64,000 nt of DNA from Fimbriimonadaceae bacterium (GTDB lineage Bacteria; Armatimonadota; Fimbriimonadia; Fimbriimonadales; Fimbriimonadaceae): assembly GCA_019454105.1 (NCBI GenBank), contig CP075364.1, forward strand, positions 2,483,362-2,547,361, given 5' to 3'. The notes below the pieces were generated by a model. That model made no database searches and was not told where the DNA came from. It saw only the letters and a program-made list of their open reading frames with translations. The position numbers and the translations under genes were made by a program. Of the stretch, positions 16,505 through 24,960 are shown one piece after another (position 1 is the first letter of the stretch; every line of letters starts with the position of its first letter).

Positions 16505-17423
16505 CGATCACAGAGTACCGGTCTTCCTGGTTGGGCTGTGCCGACACCACGGCCATGGCGGGGGCCGCTTGGCCCGCTTCTCCGTTCACCCCGAGAGCCA
16601 CGATCTCATCAAGAGACTCGATGAACGCCGCCACGACTTCGGGATCGAACAAGCGGCCCGCTTGCTCGGCCAAGTAGGTGCGGGCCTCGTCGATCGTCCA
16701 GGCCCTCTTGTAAGTGCGCTCACTGGTCAAGGCGTCGAACACGTCGCACACAGCGACGATCCGCCCTTCGAGCGGGATCCTCTCCCCAGCGAGACCAGCA
16801 GGATAGCCGCTGCCGTCCCATCGCTCGTGGTGGGTGAGGGCGATGGCTCGCGCGACCTGCAGCACCTCCAAGTCAGAGCCCTCAAGGAGGTTCGCGCCGT
16901 ATTCTGTGTGCTTCTCCATCACGGACCTCTCTTCGGGAGTCAGAGGGCCTGCCTTGCTCAGCACTGAGTCAGGAATACCGATCTTGCCGATGTCGTGAAG
17001 CATCGACGCTTGGCTCAAAACTTGGACACGGGTCTCAGGCAGTCCCAGCTTCCTGGCGACGATGCCGCTTCCCTGGCCGATCCTCATGTTGTGCCCGTTG
17101 CGCATTCCATCGCGGAACTCGGCGGCGAGGGCCAGCCTATTGACCAAGTCGAGTTTCGCCTTGAGCGACTCTTGATGATGCCGGTCGATGGCCTTCACGA
17201 GATGATGGACAAACGCGAAGAGGAGGACGGAGGTCGCAAGGATGTAAGTCGCCGCTTCGATCCAAACCGGGTCGTCCCAAGCCGAATAAGGCGGCTCGAG
17301 AAAGGGCTGGACTTTGTTCCGCGCCAGACCCCAGAGGAGCGCGAAGAACAGATAGGCGAGCGTGATGAGGAACGACGTTTTGAAAGCGTTCGATTTCGCC
17401 CTGCCTTCCGACCTGACCCTCAT
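16497..17423 (-). CDS. Membrane-anchored HD-GYP phosphodiesterase
   Basis: A 308-residue protein with two N-terminal membrane helices (~18-34 and ~55-75) and a cytoplasmic HD-GYP domain: MLHDIGKIGIPD gives the HD metal pair and HHERWDGSGYPAGL the H-x-x-x-x-DGxGYP motif; VCDVFDALTSERTYK follows. Enzymes of this family hydrolyse cyclic di-GMP to pGpG/GMP. No separate sensor domain is seen beyond the helices. Start ATG at 17421-17423 with GGTGGG upstream. Coupled to the downstream transporter, hinting that c-di-GMP signalling and that exporter are linked. Confidence 0.88.
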   Translation of the reverse strand: MRVRSEGRAKSNAFKTSFLITLAYLFFALLWGLARNKVQPFLEPPYSAWDDPVWIEAATYILATSVLLFAFVHHLVKAIDRHHQESLKAKLDLVNRLALAAEFRDGMRNGHNMRIGQGSGIVARKLGLPETRVQVLSQASMLHDIGKIGIPDSVLSKAGPLTPEERSVMEKHTEYGANLLEGSDLEVLQVARAIALTHHERWDGSGYPAGLAGERIPLEGRIVAVCDVFDALTSERTYKRAWTIDEARTYLAEQAGRLFDPEVVAAFIESLDEIVALGVNGEAGQAAPAMAVVSAQPNQEDRYSVIGG

Positions 17424-17645
17424 GAACCCACCCTTCTCACAACGTTACACCATTGGCCAGGAGACTTGTACGTGTTTTTGCGGACATGGCCGCGAAACTT
17501 ACGTCCTAGAACAACTTGATTGGCCTCTCTCAGCCCAGAGACGAACGGACAGGCCAGGACGATCCTCGATTTCAAGCCGATCCGAGCTCATGGTGAGATT
17601 GTCTCCTGGCCAGGACCTGGAGGTTCCCAGAGGTAGCCTGAACCT

Positions 17646-18956
17646 GTGGCAGACAGCATTCGAATGACACCGTCCGGGCTGGCCGTCCCAGACGAACCGA
17701 TCGTCCCCTTCATCGAGGGCGACGGGACTGGCCCCGATATCTGGAGGGCCAGTGTGCGGGTGCTGGATGCGGCGGTCGATCGGGCCTACGGCGGAGCGAG
17801 AAAGATCGCGTGGAGGGAAGTGCTGGCGGGGGAGAAAGCCTTTGAGCAGCGCGGGGACTGGTTGCCGTCCGAAACCGTCGAGGCGTTCCGAGAGCACTTG
17901 GTGGGGATCAAGGGGCCCTTGACGACACCGGTCGGGAAAGGCATGAGGTCCCTGAATGTGGCCCTCCGGCAACTCCTCGACCTCTATGTTTGTTTGCGGC
18001 CCGTGCGCTGGTTTCCAGGCGTGCCGTCGCCGGTCGTCAGCCCGGGCGATGTCGACATGGTCATCTTTAGAGAGAACACCGAGGACATCTACGCTGGGAT
18101 CGAGTTCCCTTCAGGGTCCGCTGAATCAGCCAAGCTGATCGCGTTTCTCCAGGAGGAGTTTCCGCAGTTCTTGGAGAAGGTCAGGTTCGGGACGGCGGAA
18201 AAGACCGAGAAGTTCGTCCAACAGTCGAGCGGTGAAGGGTTCGCCCAAGGTTGCGGGGCGGTCGAAGTCGGATTCGGCCTGAAGCCCGTCAGCCGTCTTG
18301 GAACGCGCCGGTTGGTTCACGCGGCTATTCGACATGCGGTCGAGCATGGGCGCAAGAGCGTGACCCTCGTCCACAAGGGAAACATCATGAAGTACACAGA
18401 AGGATCGTTCCGCGACTGGGGTTATGAACTCGCCAGGGAGGTGTTCGGGGCCGTGGAACTCAACGGGGGCCCTTGGCTGACGATCCCCGAAGGACGCCCA
18501 GGGGCCGGGATCGAGATCAAAGACGTGATCGCCGACAACTTTTTGCAGCAGATCCTGCTGAGGCCCAAGGAGTATGACGTCGTCGCGACGCTCAACCTCA
18601 ATGGCGACTACGTGTCGGACGCCTTGGCCGCCCAAGTGGGCGGCATCGGCATCGCCCCAGGTGGGAACATCAACCCCGTGACGGGCCACGCCGTGTTCGA
18701 GGCGACTCACGGAACAGCTCCCAAGTACGCCGGACTCGACCGTGTCAATCCCTCCTCAGTCGTGTTGTCCGGCGAAATGTTGCTCAGACATCTCGGGTGG
18801 GTCGAAGCGGCCGACCTCGTGATCCGTGGCGTGGAGTCGGCGATCGCCTCGGGCCGTGTCACCTATGACTTTGCCCGGTCCATGCCCGGAGCGACCGAGG
18901 TGTCCACGAGCCAGTTTGGAGACGCGATCATCGCGGGGATGAGTCGTGGTTCCTAG
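17646..18956 (+). CDS. icd: Isocitrate dehydrogenase (NADP-type)
   Basis: A 436-residue enzyme of the TCA cycle (isocitrate to 2-oxoglutarate). The E. coli-type blocks are present: [32 protein letters not shown] (substrate Ser/Arg), [37 protein letters not shown], and [17 protein letters not shown] plus [13 protein letters not shown] near the C-terminus. The last block carries the residues that select NADP in this class. Start is GTG at 17646. It has its own transcription unit, with 222 bp of spacer towards the divergent HD-GYP gene in which I see no structured element. Confidence 0.94.
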   Translation: MADSIRMTPSGLAVPDEPIVPFIEGDGTGPDIWRASVRVLDAAVDRAYGGARKIAWREVLAGEKAFEQRGDWLPSETVEAFREHLVGIKGPLTTPVGKGMRSLNVALRQLLDLYVCLRPVRWFPGVPSPVVSPGDVDMVIFRENTEDIYAGIEFPSGSAESAKLIAFLQEEFPQFLEKVRFGTAEKTEKFVQQSSGEGFAQGCGAVEVGFGLKPVSRLGTRRLVHAAIRHAVEHGRKSVTLVHKGNIMKYTEGSFRDWGYELAREVFGAVELNGGPWLTIPEGRPGAGIEIKDVIADNFLQQILLRPKEYDVVATLNLNGDYVSDALAAQVGGIGIAPGGNINPVTGHAVFEATHGTAPKYAGLDRVNPSSVVLSGEMLLRHLGWVEAADLVIRGVESAIASGRVTYDFARSMPGATEVSTSQFGDAIIAGMSRGS

Positions 18957-19100
18957 TCGGTAACGAGGCCTGCAACTTTGCGGGCGCTGAAGCCTGCAGA
19001 CAGCCCAGTCCATTAGATTCGATAGCGCTTTTGTACAGAAATCCTTAGTCTTTCTGCTAGATTTCGGACGAGGCGTTGCCGTTTGGCGCGTTGACTGCAC

Positions 19101-19106
19101 CATAAT
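19101..19106 (+). promoter_or_regulatory. Candidate -10 element before the PEP-CTERM gene
   Basis: CATAAT lies 84 bp before the start. A TTGCCG at 19076-19081 is 19 bases upstream, a long spacer. A short hairpin (GTCCTC...GAGGAC, ~19113-19132) follows in the leader. Weak evidence only. Confidence 0.3.
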
Positions 19107-19190
19107 GCCCGTGTCCTCTCGCAAGTGAGGACGAATTGCCGACCCTTATGGAGTCGGTTTGCCTGCCAGGCGAAAAACTTGAGAGGTTGT

Positions 19191-19793
19191 ATGTACAACA
19201 AGTGCCTTCTTTCTGCCCTTCTTGCCGTCGGGGCTGTTTCGTCCCACGCCAGCTTCACCGTGGCCACCTTCGCGGATCCGGCTTCCGGGTCTGGAACGCC
19301 CCTCTTCGTCTTCGACAAGACGAACAAGACTCTTGACGCAGGTTGGTCTGTCGATGGCTTGACGCTTCAGACCCCTGGCCTGATTGGCGGCGGTTCGGTC
19401 GCGGACGCCAGGTTCGTGATGAGCCAAGTGGCGCTGACCGAACTGATCCCGAACACGCTCTATCAAATGGGCCGGGGCCAGGTCAAGTTCTACACGAGCG
19501 ATCCGTCCAGCCCGTTCTTCACCGTCGACTTTGACGGCGGCCTGTTCCTCGATCCGTTCAGCGCCGGCGCCAGCGAGCTTCGTGGCAACATGGTGAACTT
19601 CTCTGGGCCGAACGTGCCTGGCGGGCTTAGCCAAGAGCAGTTCGCTTTCAGCTTGGCCAATGCGGTCGAAATGGGCGACAAGATCACTTACACCGCCTCC
19701 TTCACGTCGTCGGCCGTGCCGGAGCCCGGAACCCTCGCCGTTCTCGGGCTTGGTATCAGTGGCCTCATCGCCCGACGCCGCAGAAAGTCGTAA
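19191..19793 (+). CDS. PEP-CTERM sorted exported protein
   Basis: A 200-residue protein with an N-terminal signal peptide (LLSALLAVGAVSSHA, cut about residue 19) and a C-terminal sorting tail: VPEPGTLAVLG, a hydrophobic helix, and RRRRKS at the end. This is the PEP-CTERM signal cleaved by an exosortase (EpsH family) and usually tied to extracellular polysaccharide. The body is Gly/Ser/Thr-rich beta sequence without a recognised enzyme domain. GAGAGG six bases before the ATG at 19191 fixes the start; the longer frame upstream lacks one. No exosortase gene is in the window. Confidence 0.85.
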   Translation: MYNKCLLSALLAVGAVSSHASFTVATFADPASGSGTPLFVFDKTNKTLDAGWSVDGLTLQTPGLIGGGSVADARFVMSQVALTELIPNTLYQMGRGQVKFYTSDPSSPFFTVDFDGGLFLDPFSAGASELRGNMVNFSGPNVPGGLSQEQFAFSLANAVEMGDKITYTASFTSSAVPEPGTLAVLGLGISGLIARRRRKS

Positions 19794-19830
19794 GCAACGG
19801 TTCTCAAACAGTCCCTTGGCCGAACTGGCT

Positions 19831-19869
19831 ATCGGCGCCCGCTCAAGTTCAGCGAGGCGCCGATTCTTT
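19831..19869 (+). terminator. Intrinsic terminator between convergent genes
   Basis: A hairpin with arms ATCGGCGCC and GGCGCCGAT, extended inward by CGCT/AGCG with one bulged base, followed by TCTTTCG. It sits 38 bp after the PEP-CTERM stop and overlaps the end of the convergent DUF423 gene, so it may serve both strands. Confidence 0.65.
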
Positions 19870-20235
19870 CGTTTGGTGCGGGCCTTTCAGGACGTGCCAT
19901 CCTGCTAGGGCCCAACCAGCGATCATGAGGCTGCCGCCGATCGGGGCTATGGCTCCCAGGAACCTCGGGCCCCCGAGAACCAGGCCGTAGAGCGAGGCGC
20001 TAAAGATGGCGATCCCAGCCGCGGCCGTCCAAAGCCAGGGCCATGCCCGAGGCGAGGGGATCAATGAACCGGCAAGGAGCGCGGCCGAGCCCCAGGCGTG
20101 ATACTGATGCCCGGTGCGGAAGGTCTCTAAGGCAGCGGCCGAGACCATGCTCTTCAGGGCATGGGCGCCAAACGCCCCGAGGGCCGTCGCGACGGCCAAG
20201 CTGATGAGGGCGGTCGCGGCAAGACCTCTGTTCAC
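19849..20235 (-). CDS. DUF423 family membrane protein (YgdD-like)
   Basis: A 128-residue protein with four membrane helices. The N-terminal segment LGAFGAHALK, the following GHQYHAWGSAAL and C-terminal LGAIAPIGGSLMIAGWALAG are the hallmarks of DUF423 inner-membrane proteins of unknown function. Its start overlaps the stop of the Rieske oxygenase gene (ATGA), so it is probably co-translated. No role beyond membrane location can be inferred. Confidence 0.85.
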   Translation of the reverse strand: MNRGLAATALISLAVATALGAFGAHALKSMVSAAALETFRTGHQYHAWGSAALLAGSLIPSPRAWPWLWTAAAGIAIFSASLYGLVLGGPRFLGAIAPIGGSLMIAGWALAGWHVLKGPHQTKESAPR

Positions 20236-21317
20236 GCCAACCGCTCTGCCAAGAACCTATGAAACTGGTGGACGCCAGACTCCCGGGCAGGAGAGAACCG
20301 GCCCCGGTCATAGAACCGAGATCGTAGACCTTTTTGGACCAGTTCCACGACCGCCTCGTCCTCCCTCTCGACGCGGTCCAAGTCAGCGCCAGCCCCCAGA
20401 CCCAAAAGCTCAGGCCGCCAAACATAGGGGATAAAGGTCACCTTCGTCACGTCGGGCGCGATCGGTCGTACAACGTTGACGGACAAGCCCCAAGGATAGA
20501 AGTTGAGCATGAGGTTCGGGAAGAGCCAGAAGTAGAACGCGCTGACGCGCTGGCCAGCCTCGGGATGCCCTAATGGCAAGTCGAAGACCTCCTCGCCATC
20601 GGCCGCCGCCCCAACTTGAAGGTTCCCGGAAGACAGAAGCACGGTCCGATAGTCCGAGTAGGCCAAGGTCTCGTTCAGGGAGGCATGGATGTAGGGGATG
20701 TGGAACCCCTCGAGGTAGTTGTCCACGTACAAGGCCCAGTGACCTTTGACAAGGTACTCGCGGCCCCGCTCTGGGGCATGCCTGAACTCCTCGATCGGCA
20801 GAAAGCCGACCCGCTCCTCGATCTCCGCGATCCATTCGTCGAACGAGGTCGGAGGTTCGAGGCCGACGAAGACCAATCCTCGCCACTGCCCCATCGGGAT
20901 CTCTGTCAAGTCGTCTTGGGGGCAAGGGAAGCCCTCGACCTCGTCGAACTCGGGCATCGACTGGAACTTTCCGTCGAGCCCGAACCGGCGGCCGTGGTAC
21001 CGGCATCGAAGCGTGTTCAGGTTCGCCGCTCCTTCGACAACCAAATTGCCCCGGTGGGTGCACACGTTGCTGAGGCACCGGATCCGGTCAGCCTTGTCCC
21101 TTGATAGGACCAGAGGCTCGTTCAAGGATCCTTCCAACAAGGTGAAAGGGTGCACTTGTCCGGGAACCTTCACCATCCCGACGTCGCCGACGAACTGCCA
21201 AGAATTGGCAAAGACCCGGTCTTTCGAGGACTCAAAGACGCACGGATCGGTGTAGAACGCCGATGGCAAGGTCGAAGCCCGCTTGACGTCCGGGTGGATT
21301 TCGTACCCGAACCCCAT
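20232..21317 (-). CDS. Rieske-type oxygenase, large subunit (aromatic-ring/choline monooxygenase-like)
   Basis: A 361-residue oxygenase. The N-terminal Rieske domain binds a 2Fe-2S cluster through Cys86-x-His88 and Cys105-x2-His108 (CTHRG and CRYHGR). The catalytic domain has DNYLEGFHIPYIH, giving the bridging Asp and two His of the mononuclear iron site, and a later Asp in the REDEAVVELVQ helix. The family hydroxylates aromatics, quaternary amines or sterols and needs an electron-transfer partner, which is not seen nearby. It is followed by DUF423 with ATGA overlap and preceded by DUF4332 after 14 bp. Confidence 0.85.
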   Translation of the reverse strand: MGFGYEIHPDVKRASTLPSAFYTDPCVFESSKDRVFANSWQFVGDVGMVKVPGQVHPFTLLEGSLNEPLVLSRDKADRIRCLSNVCTHRGNLVVEGAANLNTLRCRYHGRRFGLDGKFQSMPEFDEVEGFPCPQDDLTEIPMGQWRGLVFVGLEPPTSFDEWIAEIEERVGFLPIEEFRHAPERGREYLVKGHWALYVDNYLEGFHIPYIHASLNETLAYSDYRTVLLSSGNLQVGAAADGEEVFDLPLGHPEAGQRVSAFYFWLFPNLMLNFYPWGLSVNVVRPIAPDVTKVTFIPYVWRPELLGLGAGADLDRVEREDEAVVELVQKGLRSRFYDRGRFSPARESGVHQFHRFLAERLA

Positions 21318-21331
21318 GGACGCTCCGCTCC

Positions 21332-21736
21332 CTAGTGTGTGACCTTGCGGCCCAATGCCTTGGCCTGCTCGATCCAGTCGGCTACTTCAGAGGCGCTCGG
21401 CAACCGGTTCGTCAAATTTTTCGCCTCGTTGACCTCAGCCATTTTGGCGTGGAGGTTCTCGGCGTTGCGTTGCGCGAGTTCCGGCACTGAGTCTACGCCC
21501 GCATGCTCCAGGAGGTCGGAGAACTGACCAGCAACGCCCTTGATCCGGGCAAGGTCGGCGCGGTTGACCCACTCCAGAACGAGGGTCTCGCTGATCCCGG
21601 TTTTCTCGGCGATCTCTTCCCGGCCCTTCTTCGTGGCACCGGCCTCGAGCAGCTGCTCTTCCGTCTTGATGCCAGCCGCTTCAAGCTTGGTGCCGTACGC
21701 GGGCCCAATCCCTTCGATCTCAATGACGTTTGCCAT
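21332..21736 (-). CDS. DUF4332 helix-hairpin-helix protein
   Basis: A 134-residue protein opening with IEGIGPAYGTKLEAAGI, a helix-hairpin-helix motif, and a second copy at ADLARIKGVAGQFSDLLEHAGV. The two repeats match the DUF4332 family, thought to bind nucleic acid non-specifically. ATG at 21736. First gene of a three-gene minus run with the Rieske oxygenase and DUF423; no functional link to them is obvious. Confidence 0.8.
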   Translation of the reverse strand: MANVIEIEGIGPAYGTKLEAAGIKTEEQLLEAGATKKGREEIAEKTGISETLVLEWVNRADLARIKGVAGQFSDLLEHAGVDSVPELAQRNAENLHAKMAEVNEAKNLTNRLPSASEVADWIEQAKALGRKVTH

Positions 21737-21843
21737 GACGTCGCAAGGCTACCCGGACATGGATCGGGGCAGTGTCCCGTTCGTCACGAATTGATGGACG
21801 TCGCGTCACGATGTTTTCACGGTCGCTGTCTCACAGTGCCCGC

Positions 21844-22356
21844 ATGAGAAAGTTCAAGAACCTGACCGCCCTCTTCGGATGGTGCGCGTTCGCACTTGGG
21901 ACAGTCGGCATTCTCGCTGGCGTCTATCAATGCACGCTCGGCTCCTGCTTCCAACAGGACACTTGGGAGACCGCCCAAGGTCGAATCGCACAAGCCAGGA
22001 TCGCCGCGGAGGCGAGCCCCGGTACGGCCCGCGAGTTCTCCTGGCGGATCCAGTACGTCGTCATGACCGACAGCCGAGTCCTGACCGTCGAGGACGATCG
22101 GTCGTTCAACGGTGAGGCCGAAGCCACAAGATGGGCTTCAAACGCGGTCGGGTCAGTAAGGACGGTCAGGATCGATCCCTCGCAACCTGGGCATGGGGAG
22201 TTCACCTCAACTTCAGTGTTGCCCCGAGGGTTGCTGGCCCTCCTCTTGACCTCGGTCGGGGTCGCCTTGTTGCTCGCGTCCACGTTTCGTCAGTTCACCA
22301 AGAGTCACGGTGCGACCCACGTGGCGCCCTCTGGCGTGAACCTGGCACGAATGTGA
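21844..22356 (+). CDS. DUF3592-like membrane protein
   Basis: A 170-residue protein with a helix near the N-terminus (~12-30) and another at ~130-150, flanking an extracytoplasmic domain (WETAQGRIAQARI..., FSWRIQYVV, VLTVEDDRSF). This two-helix layout with an immunoglobulin-like middle resembles DUF3592 proteins. Start ATG at 21844; upstream residues lack conserved character. The 3' end overlaps the convergent PNPOx-like gene by 52 bp. Function unknown. Confidence 0.6.
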   Translation: MRKFKNLTALFGWCAFALGTVGILAGVYQCTLGSCFQQDTWETAQGRIAQARIAAEASPGTAREFSWRIQYVVMTDSRVLTVEDDRSFNGEAEATRWASNAVGSVRTVRIDPSQPGHGEFTSTSVLPRGLLALLLTSVGVALLLASTFRQFTKSHGATHVAPSGVNLARM

Positions 22357-22901
22357 CCGGAATAGGCGAGCTTGAGCCAGTCCAACGTCGCGACTTTCAG
22401 CACGATGGCGCCGAAGTATGGGTAACCATGCTCGGCTTCCTCGTCCGTCGGATCGCGGCCTGAGAGATCGCTCGGCAAGTTCACGGTCGGCTTGTCAGAG
22501 GGCGTTCCGGGAGCAACCGGCGCCAAGTAGCACTTGCGGCTGGATAGCCGACTTGATGTCCAGCGGGCTCTCCGAGCGGCCTCGTCCGCCCATTCGGCTT
22601 GGCCTTGGACTCTGACCTGAACCTTCTCAGAAGGGTCGTAGAAGAGGGCGGCCAGAGGTCCGGGCACGAATGTGGCTTTCGGACTGCGCAAGTCGGTGTG
22701 AAAGCAAAGCGTCCCGGCCCAGCGGTCGGCATGGCGCAACACGACGTTCCTCACGTCCGGTTGGGGAGTCGCCAAAGCCGCCAGGCGCCAAGGGTGGCGG
22801 TGCGAGGCGACGGCCTGTTCGAGCCCGTCCCAAACACTCTCCCAGATGTCGTCGAGCGATCCGGGTGTCGGGAGAGGCTGTGCGTCAGTCCCGTCTTTCA
22901 A
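22305..22901 (-). CDS. Pyridoxamine 5'-phosphate oxidase-like FMN-binding protein
   Basis: A 198-residue split-barrel protein. RLAALATPQPDVRNVVLRHAD and LCFHTDLRSPKATFVPG are the FMN-phosphate binding strands of PNPOx-like flavoproteins, followed by ALFYDPSEKVQVRVQGQAEW and the C-terminal LDWLKL and RARF strands. These oxidise pyridoxamine phosphate or act as general flavin oxidoreductases; PdxH proper usually ends R-x-P, which is absent, so I do not call pdxH. The TTG start at 22899-22901 overlaps the ccmC stop (TTGA). It sits last in the ccm run. Confidence 0.75.
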   Translation of the reverse strand: MKDGTDAQPLPTPGSLDDIWESVWDGLEQAVASHRHPWRLAALATPQPDVRNVVLRHADRWAGTLCFHTDLRSPKATFVPGPLAALFYDPSEKVQVRVQGQAEWADEAARRARWTSSRLSSRKCYLAPVAPGTPSDKPTVNLPSDLSGRDPTDEEAEHGYPYFGAIVLKVATLDWLKLAYSGHIRARFTPEGATWVAP

Positions 22902-22998
22902 GCGCCCTCAGTCGGCGGTCGAGACTCCTGAGGTACCACCACAAGCCGCCCAACACCAGCAGGGGCGGAACTGCCATCGAGAGTCGTGTCCAGTCCAT
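22885..22998 (-). CDS. ccmD: CcmD-like small heme-exporter subunit, overlapping ccmC out of frame
   Basis: A 37-residue reading frame in a different phase from ccmC. It starts ATG at 22996-22998 and stops TGA at 22885-22887. The sequence has one membrane helix (SMAVPPLLVLGGLWWYLR) followed by a basic amphipathic tail (SLDRRLRALERRD), the standard CcmD plan, and it lies directly where ccmD is expected after ccmC. CcmD helps release holo-CcmE from the CcmABC complex. It overlaps the last ~100 bp of the ccmC frame and the first 17 bp of the PNPOx-like gene. Read by hand from the reverse strand. Confidence 0.7.
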   Translation of the reverse strand: MDWTRLSMAVPPLLVLGGLWWYLRSLDRRLRALERRD

Positions 22999-23650
22999 AG
23001 TCTTTCGTCCATGCTTCGGCCTCACTGATCTTGACTCTGAGCCGGTAAAGACCGACCGCGAAGACCGCTAAGGCCAAGAAAGTGCCGTACATCCCCACTC
23101 GGTACCAAGCGTCAAGCTGTCCCTCCGCGATCGTCTGGGTGGGATGGAACGAGGCCTGCTTGACCGCTGGTAGTCGTGGAAACACAAAAGTCAGGAACGT
23201 CGCGGGGAGGACGATCGCCAGCGAGTAGGCCGCGCAGGCCCGTGAGCGCCGGTCGCCGTCGGATAGCCCCGTCCTGAGAGCGAGGGCCGCCGCGAACAAA
23301 AGGACGACCATCAGGAACGACGTTTGGCGCGGATCCCAGTGCCACCAATCGCCCCACTGGACGCGGCTGAAGAAGATGCCCGTCACCAGGGTGAGCACCG
23401 AGAACAGAAGCCCCAGTTCGGTCGCCGCCGCCACTCCCCTGTCGTAGCGCGGTTGACCCGTGCGCAAGAACCGGTACCCAAGCCAACCCGCCGCGAAGAG
23501 GAAGAGGGTGGCCAGGAACGCGTTCGGAACGTGGAAGAAGAGCGTCCGGGCCAGGGCCGGCTCGGCGAAGACTTTGGCGTCCGGCACCACGAAGTAGTAG
23601 CCCGTCATCAGGGCCAGTAGCGCCGCGCCGGTCGCGAGCCAAGCACGCAT
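22898..23650 (-). CDS. ccmC: Heme exporter/cytochrome c biogenesis protein CcmC
   Basis: A 250-residue protein with six membrane helices and the tryptophan-rich heme-handling motif WGDWWHWDPRQTSFL near residue 110, plus flanking periplasmic His residues (FFHVPNAF and SFHPTQT). CcmC delivers heme to CcmE in system I cytochrome c maturation at the inner membrane. The last helix ends at about residue 210; the remaining ~40 residues are unusual and overlap the ccmD frame, so either the two genes truly overlap or a frameshift extends ccmC. It follows ccmB after 10 bp. Confidence 0.9.
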   Translation of the reverse strand: MRAWLATGAALLALMTGYYFVVPDAKVFAEPALARTLFFHVPNAFLATLFLFAAGWLGYRFLRTGQPRYDRGVAAATELGLLFSVLTLVTGIFFSRVQWGDWWHWDPRQTSFLMVVLLFAAALALRTGLSDGDRRSRACAAYSLAIVLPATFLTFVFPRLPAVKQASFHPTQTIAEGQLDAWYRVGMYGTFLALAVFAVGLYRLRVKISEAEAWTKDYGLDTTLDGSSAPAGVGRLVVVPQESRPPTEGA

Positions 23651-23660
23651 GGAAGTCTTT

Positions 23661-24344
23661 CTATTCTGGCCGGACCGGGCCTGACTCCAGCTTCCAGACC
23701 TGGGAGGCGATCCAGGGGGAGCCTGCCAGCGAGGCGAGGGCCCAGCCCGCCAGTCCGGCCAGAGATTGAAATCCGCCCTCTAAGGAACCTCCGCCTAATG
23801 CGACCCTGAGGCATCCCACAGCCAGAAACTGGAGCGGCAACACGGCGGGAAGGCCCAGCACGGCGACGAGAAGCCACTTGTTCTCGGCCCCGAGAACAAT
23901 GGCGCCGCACAGACTTGTCGCCGTCGCCATACCGACCGCCGTCAGGGCCAAGCCCATGGCGAACAATCCTCCATGGACGACCGGGACGCCGGTGAGGGCG
24001 ACGAAAACGGTCGCCAGCGAAGCGGCCACGACCAGTGCCGCCGCGACCGAGAAGAGCATCTTGCCCGAATAGACCGGCTCAGGACGGGCCACCGACCGGA
24101 TGAGGTCGAAGGTGCTCTGGTCGTCCTCGGCCAAGAAAGTCCTTGGCAAGGTCGCGACGGTGGCGAACGCGAGGGCGACGCAAAGCATCCCGGCTGCGAG
24201 GCCAGGGCCGGGACGCTGGCCGAAGCTGGCGAACGAGACGGCGACGACGGTCACGACCGAGAACAGCAACCCAGAGAACAGGGCTTGCGGCGAGCGGGAC
24301 TCGACGAGCCACTCTTTCTTGAGGACGGAGAGGGTCTCACGCAT
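23661..24344 (-). CDS. ccmB: Heme exporter permease CcmB
   Basis: A 227-residue permease with six hydrophobic helices. The opening VLKKEWLVESRSPQALFSGLLFSVVTVVAVSFA and the following LPRTFLAEDDQSTFDLIRSVARPEPVYSGKML loop are the CcmB signature; LPLQFLAVGCLR is in the fifth helix. With CcmA it forms the ATP-driven part of the CcmABCD complex that frees holo-CcmE. The start overlaps the ccmA stop by 8 bp, and ccmC follows closely, so an operon is clear. Confidence 0.9.
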   Translation of the reverse strand: MRETLSVLKKEWLVESRSPQALFSGLLFSVVTVVAVSFASFGQRPGPGLAAGMLCVALAFATVATLPRTFLAEDDQSTFDLIRSVARPEPVYSGKMLFSVAAALVVAASLATVFVALTGVPVVHGGLFAMGLALTAVGMATATSLCGAIVLGAENKWLLVAVLGLPAVLPLQFLAVGCLRVALGGGSLEGGFQSLAGLAGWALASLAGSPWIASQVWKLESGPVRPE

Positions 24345-24948
24345 CGAAGGCGAGCCTGTGGGTGGCGTGCTCGAGGTCGCGGGGGTCGTTCGTGGCGAGT
24401 ACGGCCGCCCCCTTGGTCAGGTGAGTGCGAAGAAGCGAGCCGACGACCGACCGGCCCGAATCGTCGAGCGAGGCCGACGGTTCGTCGAGCAAGAGCAGGC
24501 GGGGCTGGTGGAGTGTCGCAAGCAAAAGCTTCAGCCTCGCGCGGGTGCCGGTGCTCAACTCACCAGCCGGGCGGTCGAGCGACGGACTCAGCCCGACCGA
24601 GTCGGCCCAAGCCTCGGGCCTCGGAACGACCTGACGCAGGGTCGCGAACAGGTCCAGGTGCTCGCGGACGGTGAGCTGGGGATAGAGGGACTGGTCGAGG
24701 ACGAAGAGACCTGTCTCCTCGGCGGGCGGCCCGGATAGACGGCCTTCGGTCGGGGCGAGGAGCCGGGCGAGGAGCTTGATCAGCGTGGATTTTCCCGACC
24801 CGTTCGGCCCTGAAAGGACGAGGCACTCGCCCGCCTTGAGTTCGAACGAGAGTCCCCGAACAACCCAACGGCTCCCGAAGCGCCGCCCGACTCCTTGGAG
24901 CAGAAGCACTCGGCCAGTATGCCTCTCCCACAGTCCCGAGCGGACCAA
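24337..24948 (-). CDS. ccmA: Heme exporter ATP-binding protein CcmA
   Basis: A 203-residue ABC ATPase, short like other CcmA proteins. Walker A is GPNGSGKST (~46-54), the signature is degenerate (LSTGTRARLKL instead of LSGGQ), as is common in CcmA, and Walker B is LLLLDEPSASLD; a loop ATNDPRDL replaces the usual switch-His loop. It supplies ATP hydrolysis to CcmB. First of ccmABCD; preceded after 12 bp by a gene for a secreted unknown. Confidence 0.85.
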   Translation of the reverse strand: MVRSGLWERHTGRVLLLQGVGRRFGSRWVVRGLSFELKAGECLVLSGPNGSGKSTLIKLLARLLAPTEGRLSGPPAEETGLFVLDQSLYPQLTVREHLDLFATLRQVVPRPEAWADSVGLSPSLDRPAGELSTGTRARLKLLLATLHQPRLLLLDEPSASLDDSGRSVVGSLLRTHLTKGAAVLATNDPRDLEHATHRLAFDA

Positions 24949-24960
24949 ACGGTCGGTCGC

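Noticed and set aside
17424-17645. Possible c-di-GMP riboswitch upstream of the HD-GYP gene
   Set aside because: No GEMM-like conserved blocks are visible in the 222-base gap.
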